Source: JBBPYA01 sp038200385
GTDB lineage: Bacteria; Actinomycetota; Actinomycetes; Mycobacteriales; Geodermatophilaceae
Reading direction: 5' to 3'
Assembly: GCA_038200385.1 (NCBI GenBank)
Contig: JBBPYA010000153.1
Location: forward strand, 1-21,956
Length of the DNA stretch: 21,956 nt
Shown here in pieces: positions 1-6,247 of the stretch (position 1 is the stretch's first letter; every line of letters begins with the position of its first letter). The notes below the pieces were generated by a model. It saw nothing but the letters and a program-made list of their open reading frames with translations, did no database searches and was not told the origin of the DNA. The position numbers were made by a program, and so were the translations under genes.

Positions 1-44
1 CCGATGGCGAAGCGGGCGGCCAGCCGCGTGGCGGCGGCCTCCCG

Positions 45-50
45 TAGACT
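45..50 (+). promoter_or_regulatory. Candidate -10 box of the tRNA-Thr gene
   Basis: TAGACT fits the actinobacterial -10 pattern TANNNT and lies 15 bases before the mature tRNA 5' end, leaving room for a short 5' leader. I see no convincing -35 box 17-18 bases upstream. Bases 1-44 hold nothing else that I can support. Confidence 0.4.
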
Positions 51-65
51 CTGCGCCGCGACAGC

Positions 66-141
66 GCCGCCTTAGCTCAGTCGGTAGAGCGATTCACTCG
101 TAATGAATAGGTCGTCGGTTCGATTCCGACAGGCGGCTCCA
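66..141 (+). tRNA. tRNA-Thr (anticodon CGT), CCA encoded
   Basis: The sequence folds as a complete tRNA. The acceptor stem pairs GCCGCCT (66-72) with AGGCGGC (131-137), followed by discriminator T138 and an encoded CCA (139-141). The anticodon stem ATTCA/TGAAT encloses the loop CTCGTAA, giving anticodon CGT, which reads ACG (Thr). The T-arm carries GGTTCGATTCC and the D-arm AGCTCAGTCGGTAGAGC. The mature length of 73 nt plus CCA is normal for a class I tRNA. The gene sits directly before an accessory-looking arsenic block. Confidence 0.97.
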
Positions 142-178
142 CGCGACCGACGCACCGTGCACGTCTTCAAGGACCTGT

Positions 179-747
179 ATGACACTCGACCCCGACGACC
201 TTGACAACTCTGACGACGCTCACGCCGGGCCCGGACTCCTGGCCAACAGGGCGGTCTGCGTCGAGGCGCTGCGCCTGATGGCCGCCGGCGACCTCGCGGA
301 CTTCGAGCGGATCTACGCCCCGGACGCCGACAACCGGGAGTCCAAGGATGACCGCCGGACACCCGGGGCTCGGGTCCGGCCGCGTTCTACGCCACGGCCC
401 GGTGGCTTCGGGTCGCCTTCTCCGAGCTGGCCTGGGAGGTCCACGACGTCGCGCAGGACGGGGAACTCGTCGTACTGCACACCACCATGACCGGGTGCCA
501 GACCGGTCCGTTCGTGGCCTACGGACCCGAGGCCCGGGTGGAGATGGTGTTCCCGCCGAAGCGACGCCGCTTCGCCGCCACCCAAACCCACTGGTTCCGC
601 GTGGCTCAAGGCCCGGTGGTCGAGCACTGGGCCAACCGCGACGACCTGGGCATGGGCGAGCAGCTGGGTTGGACACCCCCCACGCCGGTCTACCTGCTGC
701 GCATGTTGTGGGCCCGCCGAGCGGCCCGGCGCGCCGGTCGCCGCTAG
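179..747 (+). pseudogene. SnoaL-like / ester cyclase family protein, broken by a -1 frameshift
   Basis: The frame opened by ATG 179 (SD AAGGA at 169-173) reads like the start of a SnoaL-like polyketide cyclase/ester cyclase (NTF2-like fold), up to about NRESKD near base 350. The same family then continues in the neighbouring frame from about base 352: AAFYATARWLRVAF, then WEVHDV, HTTMTG, QTHWFR and VEHWANRDDLGM, stopping at TAG 745-747. Restoring one C in GACCGCCGG (350-358) would give an intact product of about 189 residues. Either the gene decayed very recently or the assembly lost a base from a CCC run. Small members of this family hydrolyse or cyclise small molecules; no substrate can be named here. 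Confidence 0.75.
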
Positions 748-805
748 TACGACGAGCGGTCCAGGCCACCGGCGGCCGGACCGTGCTGCCGGCCACGTTG
801 CAGCG

Positions 806-1165
806 TCAGCGACGAGGCGGTGCCAACAGGTCCGACAGCTGTTGCAGGACCCCGGGCACCAGCCGGTAGAACGCCCACCGGCCGCGCTGTTCGCGTTCGA
901 GCAGCCCGGCGTCGACGAGGACCCGCAGGTGGTGCGAGACCGTCGGCTGTGACAACCCGACCGGCTCCGTGAGGTCGCAGACACACGCCTGGGCACCCTC
1001 GGTCGCCGCCACGAGCGAGATCAGTCGCAACCGGGTCGGCTCGGCGATGGCCTTCAGCACGTCGGCCAGGGCCTCGGCCCGGTCGGCGTCGAGGACGTCC
1101 ACGGTGACCGGGACGCAGCAGTCGGACAGCTGCTGCGGCGCGCGCTGTGGCGCGGGCTTGGACAT
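806..1165 (-). CDS. arsR: ArsR/SmtB-family arsenite-responsive repressor
   Basis: A 119-residue winged-helix repressor of the ArsR/SmtB family. The recognition helix is seen as LSQPTVSHHLRVL (residues 71-83), followed by the wing RGRWAFYRL. Candidate As(III) ligands are the Cys pair C16-C17 near the N-terminus and C61/C63 in the ACVCDL motif. An N-terminal Cys pair plus a Cys before the recognition helix resembles the corynebacterial arrangement, and the CVC motif resembles enterobacterial ArsR. I chose ATG 1165 because the predicted transcript begins near 1196; the longer frame from TTG 1192 or ATG 1186 would leave almost no leader. The gene is divergent from arsM and shares its operator region, so autoregulation is likely. 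Confidence 0.9.
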   Translation of the reverse strand: MSKPAPQRAPQQLSDCCVPVTVDVLDADRAEALADVLKAIAEPTRLRLISLVAATEGAQACVCDLTEPVGLSQPTVSHHLRVLVDAGLLEREQRGRWAFYRLVPGVLQQLSDLLAPPRR

Positions 1166-1183
1166 GTGGACCAGCCTGCCACA

Positions 1184-1201
1184 CATTGACAACCGTCGAT
1201 G
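1184..1201. promoter_or_regulatory. Candidate ArsR operator 1
   Basis: CATTGACAACCGTCGATG is an imperfect dyad (CATTGA-N6-TCGATG). It overlaps the consensus -35 box TTGACA (1186-1191) of the predicted arsM promoter and the predicted transcription start of arsR (about 1196). It has the same form as a second site 33 bp away. Confidence 0.65.
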
Positions 1202-1214
1202 GATCGTCCAAGGT
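1186..1214 (+). promoter_or_regulatory. Predicted arsM promoter
   Basis: A perfect -35 TTGACA (1186-1191), a 17-base spacer and the weak -10 CAAGGT (1209-1214) predict a start near 1221 and a leader of about 27 nt. Operator 1 covers the -35 box and operator 2 covers the start point, as expected for repression by ArsR. Confidence 0.55.
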
Positions 1215-1232
1215 CACATCGACGTACATCAA
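1203..1232 (-). promoter_or_regulatory. Predicted arsR promoter
   Basis: On the minus strand, -35 TTGATG (complement of 1227-1232), an 18-base spacer and -10 GACGAT (complement of 1203-1208) predict a start near 1196. The -35 box lies inside operator 2 and the start point inside operator 1, mirroring the arsM promoter. Confidence 0.4.
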
Positions 1233-1234
1233 TG
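1217..1234. promoter_or_regulatory. Candidate ArsR operator 2
   Basis: CATCGACGTACATCAATG has the same CATYGA-N6-TCRATG form as operator 1. The two sites start exactly 33 bp apart, about three helical turns, so two dimers would sit on the same DNA face. It ends four bases before the arsM Shine-Dalgarno GGAGG (1238-1242). Confidence 0.65.
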
Positions 1235-1247
1235 GACGGAGGCTCGC

Positions 1248-2070
1248 ATGGACACCGCCGAAACCCAGCTGCGAACCCGGGTGCGAGAGCGCTACGCCGC
1301 GGCCGCGCAGGCGGTCCTGGATCGGCGTACGCCGACCGGCGACGCCGCCGCGCAGGCTCCGGCCTGCTGCCACCCCGAGGGGTCGGAGCCTGGCCCACCG
1401 GACGCCGGCGGGACCGGCGGCCCGGACGGTTATCCGTTCGGAGCCGGCCGCTACCACGACGGCGAGCGCGACGAGCTGCCGGCCGATGTGCTGGCGGCCA
1501 GCCTGGGCTGCGGCAACCCGACCGCGGTCGCCGACCTCGTGCCGGGGGAGACCGTGCTCGATCTCGGTTCCGGCGGCGGGATCGACGTGCTGCTCGCGGC
1601 CTCGCGGGTCGGCCCGACCGGCTTCGTCTACGGCCTGGACATGACCGAGCAGATGCTCGCCTTGGCGCGCGCCAACGCGGCGCAGGCCAGCGCCGGCAAC
1701 GTCGAGTTCCGCCGGGGCCTCGTGGAGGACATCCCGCTGCCTGACGCCTCCGTCGACGTGGTCATCTCCAACTGCGTCATCAACCTGTCCACGGACAAAG
1801 GCCGCGGTGCTGGCCGAGATGTTCCGGGTCCTCGTGCCCGGCGGCCGGATCGGAATCACCGATGTGGTCGCCGAGGACCACCTGACGCCGGCCGAGCGGG
1901 CCGAGCGGGGCTCGTACACCGGCTGCATCGCCGGCGCCTTGAGCCGGCAGGAGTACCTCGACGGGCTGGCCGCCGCGGGTTTCGCCGAGGCCGCGGTCCG
2001 GTTCACCCACGAGGCGGTCCCGGGACTGCACGCGGCGGTGGTCCGGGCGATCAAGCCCGGGACCCGGTGA
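1248..2070 (+). pseudogene. arsM: Arsenite S-adenosylmethionine methyltransferase, interrupted by a one-base insertion
   Basis: ArsM transfers methyl groups from SAM to As(III). ATG 1248 follows SD GGAGG with 5-base spacing. The first 184 residues carry the SAM motif DLGSGGG (residues 105-111), SLGCGN with C88, and the signature NCVINLS with C176. The family then continues one frame over from base 1801 (LAEMFRVLVPGGRIGITDV, then SYTGCIAGAL with the last conserved Cys) and ends at TGA 2068-2070. GACAAAGGCC at 1794-1803 has one A too many; with AAG the reconstructed protein is about 273 residues, normal for bacterial ArsM, and all expected cysteines are present. This is either a recent mutation or a homopolymer error. 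In the unshifted frame there is no stop before the end of the next gene. Confidence 0.85.
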
Positions 2071-3158
2071 GACTCGAGCTGGTCCGGCAGGCGGGCGCCG
2101 AGGCGGTCGGTACGGCGTTCCTGGTCGCCGCCGTCGTCGGCTCGGGGATCGGCGCGGTCGAGTTGGCCCCGGGTCAGCCGGGCATCCAGTTGCTGATCAA
2201 CTCCGTGGTCACCGGCGCCGTGCTGACGGCGCTCATCCTGGCGTTGCAGCCGGTGTCGGCGGCCTTCAATCCGCTGGTCACGCTGATCGAGCGGGTACTC
2301 GGCGCTCTGGGCACCCGCCAGGCGATGGTCCTGATCGGCGCGCAGACACTCGGCGGGTGCGCCGGTGCCGTGCTGGCCAACCTGATGTTCGATCGGCCGG
2401 CGGTGGCCATCGCCACCCAGGTCCGCGACGGCGGCGGGCGGTGGCTTGGTGAGGTCGTAGCCACGACCGGACTGCTGCTGGTCGTGTTCGGCACCGCCCG
2501 AGGAGGGCGCCCGCAACGGGTCGCGTTGGCCGTCGGCGGCTACCTGACGGCGGCGTACTGGTTCACCAGCTCGACGAGCTTCGCCAATCCCGCCGTGACC
2601 ATGGCCCGGATGCTGTCGGACACGTTCGCCGGCATCGCCCCCCGGTCGGTGCCCGCGTTCGTCCTCATGCAGCTGCTCGGGGCGGCGGTCGCCTACGGGC
2701 TGATCAGGCTGCTCTTCCCCGAGCGCCCGGACCGCCTCGCTCAGGCAGTGGTCAGGGCCCGGCCGGTCATCCTGCTCGTGTGTGTGCACAACGCGGGTCG
2801 CTCCCAGATGGCGGCCGGCTACCTGCGCCGCTTCGCCGGCGAGGCGATCGACGTACGAAGCGCCGGCAGCCACCCCGCGGACCGGGTCAACCCGGTCGCG
2901 GTCGAGGCGATGGCCGAGGACGGCATCGACATCGGCGCGGCGGTCCCGCGCCGGCTGACCGACGACGGGGTGCAGGTCGCGGACGTCGTGATCACGATGG
3001 GCTGCGGTGACAGCTGCCCGATCTTTCCGGGCAAGCGGTACGAGGACTGGGCCGTCGCCGACCCGGCCGGACTGCCGCTGTCCGCGGTCCGCCCGATCCG
3101 GGACGACATCCGCGACCGGGCCCGTCAGCTCGCGGCCGAGCTGACAGCGCTGCGCTGA
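2067..3158 (+). CDS. Aquaporin-arsenate reductase fusion protein (channel-ArsC)
   Basis: A 363-residue two-domain protein. Residues 1-220 form a six-helix aquaglyceroporin-like channel in the membrane. The two NPA positions read NPL (68-70) and NPA (174-176). Residues 232-363 are an ArsC of the low-molecular-weight phosphatase fold: the loop CVHNAGR (C239-R245, CX5R), then MGCGDSC with C313 and C317, and FPGKRYEDWAVADPAG, typical of actinobacterial reductases thought to use mycothiol/mycoredoxin. Such channel-enzyme fusions are known in actinobacteria; arsenate would be reduced at the inner face and arsenite leave through the attached pore. GTG 2067 overlaps the arsM stop (GTGA), implying translational coupling. 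No ArsB or Acr3 pump is present in the window. Confidence 0.92.
   Translation: MRLELVRQAGAEAVGTAFLVAAVVGSGIGAVELAPGQPGIQLLINSVVTGAVLTALILALQPVSAAFNPLVTLIERVLGALGTRQAMVLIGAQTLGGCAGAVLANLMFDRPAVAIATQVRDGGGRWLGEVVATTGLLLVVFGTARGGRPQRVALAVGGYLTAAYWFTSSTSFANPAVTMARMLSDTFAGIAPRSVPAFVLMQLLGAAVAYGLIRLLFPERPDRLAQAVVRARPVILLVCVHNAGRSQMAAGYLRRFAGEAIDVRSAGSHPADRVNPVAVEAMAEDGIDIGAAVPRRLTDDGVQVADVVITMGCGDSCPIFPGKRYEDWAVADPAGLPLSAVRPIRDDIRDRARQLAAELTALR
3124..3145 (+). terminator. Hairpin in the last codons of the channel-ArsC gene
   Basis: GTCAGCTC (3124-3131) and GAGCTGAC (3138-3145) form a perfect 8-bp stem with a 6-base loop, 10 bases before the stop codon. There is no T-run. It may help end the arsenic transcript or may only reflect the near-palindromic codons. 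Confidence 0.25.
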
Positions 3159-3169
3159 GCCCGGCTGCC

Positions 3170-3210
3170 GGCCTCAGGAAACCGGTCCGCGCCGATCCCC
3201 GGTTCAGGCC
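3170..3210 (+). terminator. Candidate terminator hairpin after the arsenic operon
   Basis: In the 184-bp gap between the convergent channel-ArsC and GGDEF genes, AACCGG (3180-3185) pairs with CCGGTT (3199-3204), extended by GGCCT (3170-3174) with AGGCC (3206-3210) across a small internal loop. There is no T-tract, which is common in actinobacterial terminators. I see no other feature in the rest of the gap (3211-3342). Confidence 0.35.
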
Positions 3211-3342
3211 AGCTACGACAGATTCTTGCGCCCGCGAGCAGCAGCAACTGACCCGAATCGACACCTGGCCGCGGTCCCACTGCCATGGGGGGCCTGTCCT
3301 GTCCGACATCCGGAACGTTGACCGACCCCGGACCTGGGCGGA

Positions 3343-5529
3343 TCAGTCCAGGGCGTGCGCGCCGCTGGAGCTGAACACGTCGCCGGCACGGGTCCACGAC
3401 GGCGAGCCGGTGGGTACCGAACGCAGTCGGGGCGGACGCTGACTGCGCGCCTGGGACTCCAGCGCATCGCCGAACCGCTCGGCCGACATCGGACTGCCGA
3501 TCGCGGCGCCCTGCGCCGTCCCGCAGCCGTACCGGGTCACCGCGGCCAGCTGCTCGGCGGTGTCGACCCCGTCGGCGACGACGTTGAGCTCCAACTCGCG
3601 ACCCAGTCCGAGCACAGCCCGCAGGATCGCGGTCCGCCGGCCGGGCGATCCCACGTCGGTGACGAAGCTGCGGTCGATCTTGAGGAAGTCCAGCGGGAGG
3701 GTGTGCAGCGCCGACAGGCTGCCCGAACCGGTACCGAACTCATCGATGCCGACCTTGATCCCGGCCGAGCGCAGGTGGTGGACGCCGGCCAGGATCGGTG
3801 CCGACCCCCGGACCAGCGCACGCTCGGTGAGTTCGACGAGCAGGGCCGACGCGGGCAGTCCGCAGGCCTCCAGGTCCGCCGAGAGGACCCCGCTCAGGGC
3901 CGGGTCGCCGACGGTGCGCACCCCGAGGTTGACCCCCACCTGGATGTCGGGGTCGACCCGCCGGAACGCCGCAAGGTCGGGTATGACGGTCTGGATCATT
4001 CGGCGGTCCAGCTCCCGGATCAGGTCCGCGTCCTCCGCCACGTCCAGGAACTCCATCGCGGTCAGCGCCCGGCCGGTGGCCCCCACGATGTGCAGCGAGG
4101 TCTCGGCCGCGACGATCCGGTGGTCGGCCAACCGTCGGACGGGCTGGTACAGCACCGTCAGGGCGTGCCGGTCCACCGCCCGCCGGACGGTCCGGCGTAC
4201 CTCGAGTCGGTGCAGGGCCCGCGCCCGCAGCGTCTCGTCGAAGGCCTCGTAGCGGTCCCGCCCGTCGCCCTTGGCGCGGTACAGGGCCAGGTCCGCCTCC
4301 CGCAGCAGGTCGTCCAGCTCGCGGCCGGCGGACTCCGCGACGCTGAAACCGATGCTGGCGGTGAGCAGCAGGGCCCGGCCCTCTCCCGGGATCCGGCCGT
4401 CGACCAGGAACGGCTCCCGGACGACGGCGACCAGCCGGCTGGCCAGTTCGTGCGCGTCCTCCGCCGAACGCAGACCGTCGGCGACGACGACGAACTCGTC
4501 CCCGCCGTAGCGGGACACGGTGTCGCCGGGCCGGCAGGCACCGGCCAGCCGCTGGGCGGTGGCGACGAGCACTTCGTCGCCGATGTGGTGGCCCAGCGAG
4601 TCGTTGACCGTCTTGAACCGATCGAGGTCGAGCAGCAGCACGGCCACCGATCCGGAGCGCTCCTCGAGCCGGCACAGCGCTTCGGCGGCGCGCTCGGTGA
4701 GGATCGTGCGGTTCGGGGTCCCGGTCAGCGGGTCGCTGCGGGCCGCGCGCAGCAAACTGTCCTGGGCGTTGCGTCGAGCGTCGACGTCGCGGCTGCTGCC
4801 GATCACGGCGATCAACCGCCCGGTGTCCAGGTCGCGGACCTGTCGGCCGTTGCTCTCCAGCCACCGGTAGGTTCCGTCGGCGCGGCGGAATCGGGCCGAC
4901 AGGGTCAGCACGCTTCGGTCGTGCGGCGCGCTGCGCATCGTGGTCAGGACGCCGGCCACGTCGTCGGGGTGGACGAAGTCCAGCACCTGTCGGCCCAGCA
5001 GCTGCGCCGGCTCCCAGCCGAACACCGCCCGCCCGGATGAGGAGATGTAGTCGAAGCGGCCCTCCCGGTCGACGGCGGTGAGGGCGTCGGAGGAGTTCTC
5101 GGCCACCAACCGGTAGCGGGCCTCGGAGTCGGCCAGCGCGACCTCGGCGAGCTTGCGGTCGGTAATGTCGCGCGTCACGCCGTAGAGCAGGCCGGCGTCC
5201 AGGTCGGGGGCGAGGCTGCTCAGCAGCCATGACAGCCGGCCGGTCGATGCCCGGACCTGGCATTCCAGGCCGTCGGTCAGGTCCTGGCCGCCCCGGGCCC
5301 GCGCGAGGAAGTCCCGTGCCGCTTCGACGTGCTCCGGGACGACGAATTCCACGATCGACCGGCCGAGAACTTCCTCGGGAGCCAGGCCCAGCACGGTGCG
5401 CCAGCCGGGGGACAGCCACCGCACGCTGCCGTCCAGGTCGGTAACGCTGGTCAGCTCACCCGAAAGTCGCTGAAACTGCGATTCCGCAGCAAAAAAATGG
5501 TGGTCCGCTGCATTGCGGTCGCTGCCCAT
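3343..5529 (-). CDS. PAS-PAS-GGDEF-EAL cyclic-di-GMP signalling protein
   Basis: A 728-residue protein with no clear membrane segment. Two PAS sensor domains (about 20-125 and 136-250) precede a GGDEF domain (about 262-430) and an EAL domain (about 445-690). The cyclase site is intact: DPLTG, FKTVNDSLGHHIGDE and GGDEF (342-346), with the product-inhibition I-site RPGD (333-336) exactly five residues before it. The EAL domain is degenerate. EAL reads ETS (476-478, metal-binding Glu kept), DDFG reads DEFG, and the AEGVE loop reads ADGVD (651-655), so the catalytic and loop-6 glutamates are aspartates; N533, ELTE and KID remain. I infer an active diguanylate cyclase with a weak or regulatory EAL domain. 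The start is ATG 5529 behind GGAG. Confidence 0.93.
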   Translation of the reverse strand: MGSDRNAADHHFFAAESQFQRLSGELTSVTDLDGSVRWLSPGWRTVLGLAPEEVLGRSIVEFVVPEHVEAARDFLARARGGQDLTDGLECQVRASTGRLSWLLSSLAPDLDAGLLYGVTRDITDRKLAEVALADSEARYRLVAENSSDALTAVDREGRFDYISSSGRAVFGWEPAQLLGRQVLDFVHPDDVAGVLTTMRSAPHDRSVLTLSARFRRADGTYRWLESNGRQVRDLDTGRLIAVIGSSRDVDARRNAQDSLLRAARSDPLTGTPNRTILTERAAEALCRLEERSGSVAVLLLDLDRFKTVNDSLGHHIGDEVLVATAQRLAGACRPGDTVSRYGGDEFVVVADGLRSAEDAHELASRLVAVVREPFLVDGRIPGEGRALLLTASIGFSVAESAGRELDDLLREADLALYRAKGDGRDRYEAFDETLRARALHRLEVRRTVRRAVDRHALTVLYQPVRRLADHRIVAAETSLHIVGATGRALTAMEFLDVAEDADLIRELDRRMIQTVIPDLAAFRRVDPDIQVGVNLGVRTVGDPALSGVLSADLEACGLPASALLVELTERALVRGSAPILAGVHHLRSAGIKVGIDEFGTGSGSLSALHTLPLDFLKIDRSFVTDVGSPGRRTAILRAVLGLGRELELNVVADGVDTAEQLAAVTRYGCGTAQGAAIGSPMSAERFGDALESQARSQRPPRLRSVPTGSPSWTRAGDVFSSSGAHALD

Positions 5530-5580
5530 GGATTACTCCGTGGATTTGGTGCACCCCCGATAGTGGTGCTGGTCGCTCAC

Positions 5581-5609
5581 AGTAAAACTCAGGCCGCTTT
5601 ACGTCGCAA
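5581..5609 (-). promoter_or_regulatory. Candidate promoter of the GGDEF-EAL gene
   Basis: On the minus strand, TTGCGA (complement of 5604-5609), a 17-base spacer and TTTACT (complement of 5581-5586) match the -35/-10 pattern at four of six positions each. They lie in a locally AT-richer gap 52 bases before the start codon. The gene could also be read from ppa upstream on the same strand. Confidence 0.4.
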
Positions 5610-5635
5610 CAGCCACCAGGGTGAGTGACGTTGGG

Positions 5636-6127
5636 TCACTGAACGGGTGCATCTTGTAGCCGCCGGACGGACGCGTCCACCTCCTGCTCAGCCTCGGTGC
5701 GGCCCACCCACAGCGCGCCCTCCACCGACTTGCCGGGCTCCAGTTCCTTGTACACGGAGAAGAAGTGCGAGATCTCCAGTCGGTCGAACTCGGCCAGGTG
5801 GTGAATGTCGCGCAGGTGCTCCATCCGGGGGTCGGTGGCCGGAACGCAGAGCACCTTGTCGTCGATGCCCTTCTCGTCGCGCATCCGGAACATGCCGATC
5901 GCGCGGCACCGGATCAGGCACCCGGGGAACGTCGGTTCCTCCAGCAGGACCAGGGCGTCCAGCGGGTCGCCGTCCTGGCCCAGGGTGCCCTCGATGAAGC
6001 CGTAGTCGGCGGGGTACCGGGTGGACGTGAACAGCATCCGGTCCAGCCGCATCCGGCCGCTGGCGTGGTCCACCTCGTACTTGTTGCGCTGTCCCTTGGG
6101 GATCTCGACGAGGACGTCGAATTCCAT
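5636..6127 (-). CDS. ppa: Inorganic pyrophosphatase (family I)
   Basis: A 163-residue cytoplasmic enzyme that hydrolyses pyrophosphate and so drives biosynthetic reactions. The family I signature DGDPLDALV (residues 52-60) supplies metal-binding aspartates. The N-terminal EIPKGQRNKYEVD and the YPADYGFIEGTL segment are also diagnostic. Length matches the actinobacterial enzyme (about 162 residues). The open frame extends further upstream, but ATG 6127 with the purine-rich GAAGGCGGA before it gives the conserved MEFDVLVEIPKG start. The gene is divergent from the carboxypeptidase gene, as is usual in actinobacteria. Confidence 0.97.
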   Translation of the reverse strand: MEFDVLVEIPKGQRNKYEVDHASGRMRLDRMLFTSTRYPADYGFIEGTLGQDGDPLDALVLLEEPTFPGCLIRCRAIGMFRMRDEKGIDDKVLCVPATDPRMEHLRDIHHLAEFDRLEISHFFSVYKELEPGKSVEGALWVGRTEAEQEVDASVRRLQDAPVQ

Positions 6128-6235
6128 CGTTCCGCCTTCGAGTCCGTCAGCGATCGGGTCGCTGCCAGTCTTGCATCGCGGCAGGTGTGCGCGTGGTGTG
6201 CGTCGCGCCGGGCCGGCTCCACCACCGGCGCTGCG

Positions 6236-6241
6236 TACAGT
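6236..6241 (+). promoter_or_regulatory. -10 box for a leaderless carboxypeptidase transcript
   Basis: TACAGT fits TANNNT and is separated from ATG 6248 by only six bases, so transcription would begin at or next to the start codon. There is no Shine-Dalgarno and no clear -35 box. Confidence 0.5.
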
Positions 6242-6247
6242 GCGCTG

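Noticed and set aside
115..141. Attachment-site repeat of the tRNA-Thr 3' end
   Set aside because: I looked for a second copy of the T-arm/acceptor sequence in the window and did not find one.
1166..1192. Longer ArsR starting at TTG 1192 or ATG 1186
   Set aside because: These starts lie within operator 1 and at most about 10 bases from the predicted transcription start. ATG 1165 leaves a normal leader and gives a standard N-terminus.
1791..1806. Programmed ribosomal frameshift in arsM
   Set aside because: Skipping one base would be needed at a common GGC codon, with no stop, slippery heptamer or downstream pseudoknot that I can see. A plain indel is simpler.
744..2873. A 709-codon open frame on the minus strand across the arsenic locus
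   Set aside because: It is antisense to arsM and channel-ArsC, Arg/Gln/Asp-rich without any domain, and merges with the arsR complement. It is a GC-driven shadow frame.
3355..5040. A 561-codon plus-strand open frame opposite the GGDEF-EAL gene
   Set aside because: Low-complexity Arg/Gln/Val composition, no motif, no SD. The opposite strand holds clear PAS, GGDEF and EAL domains.
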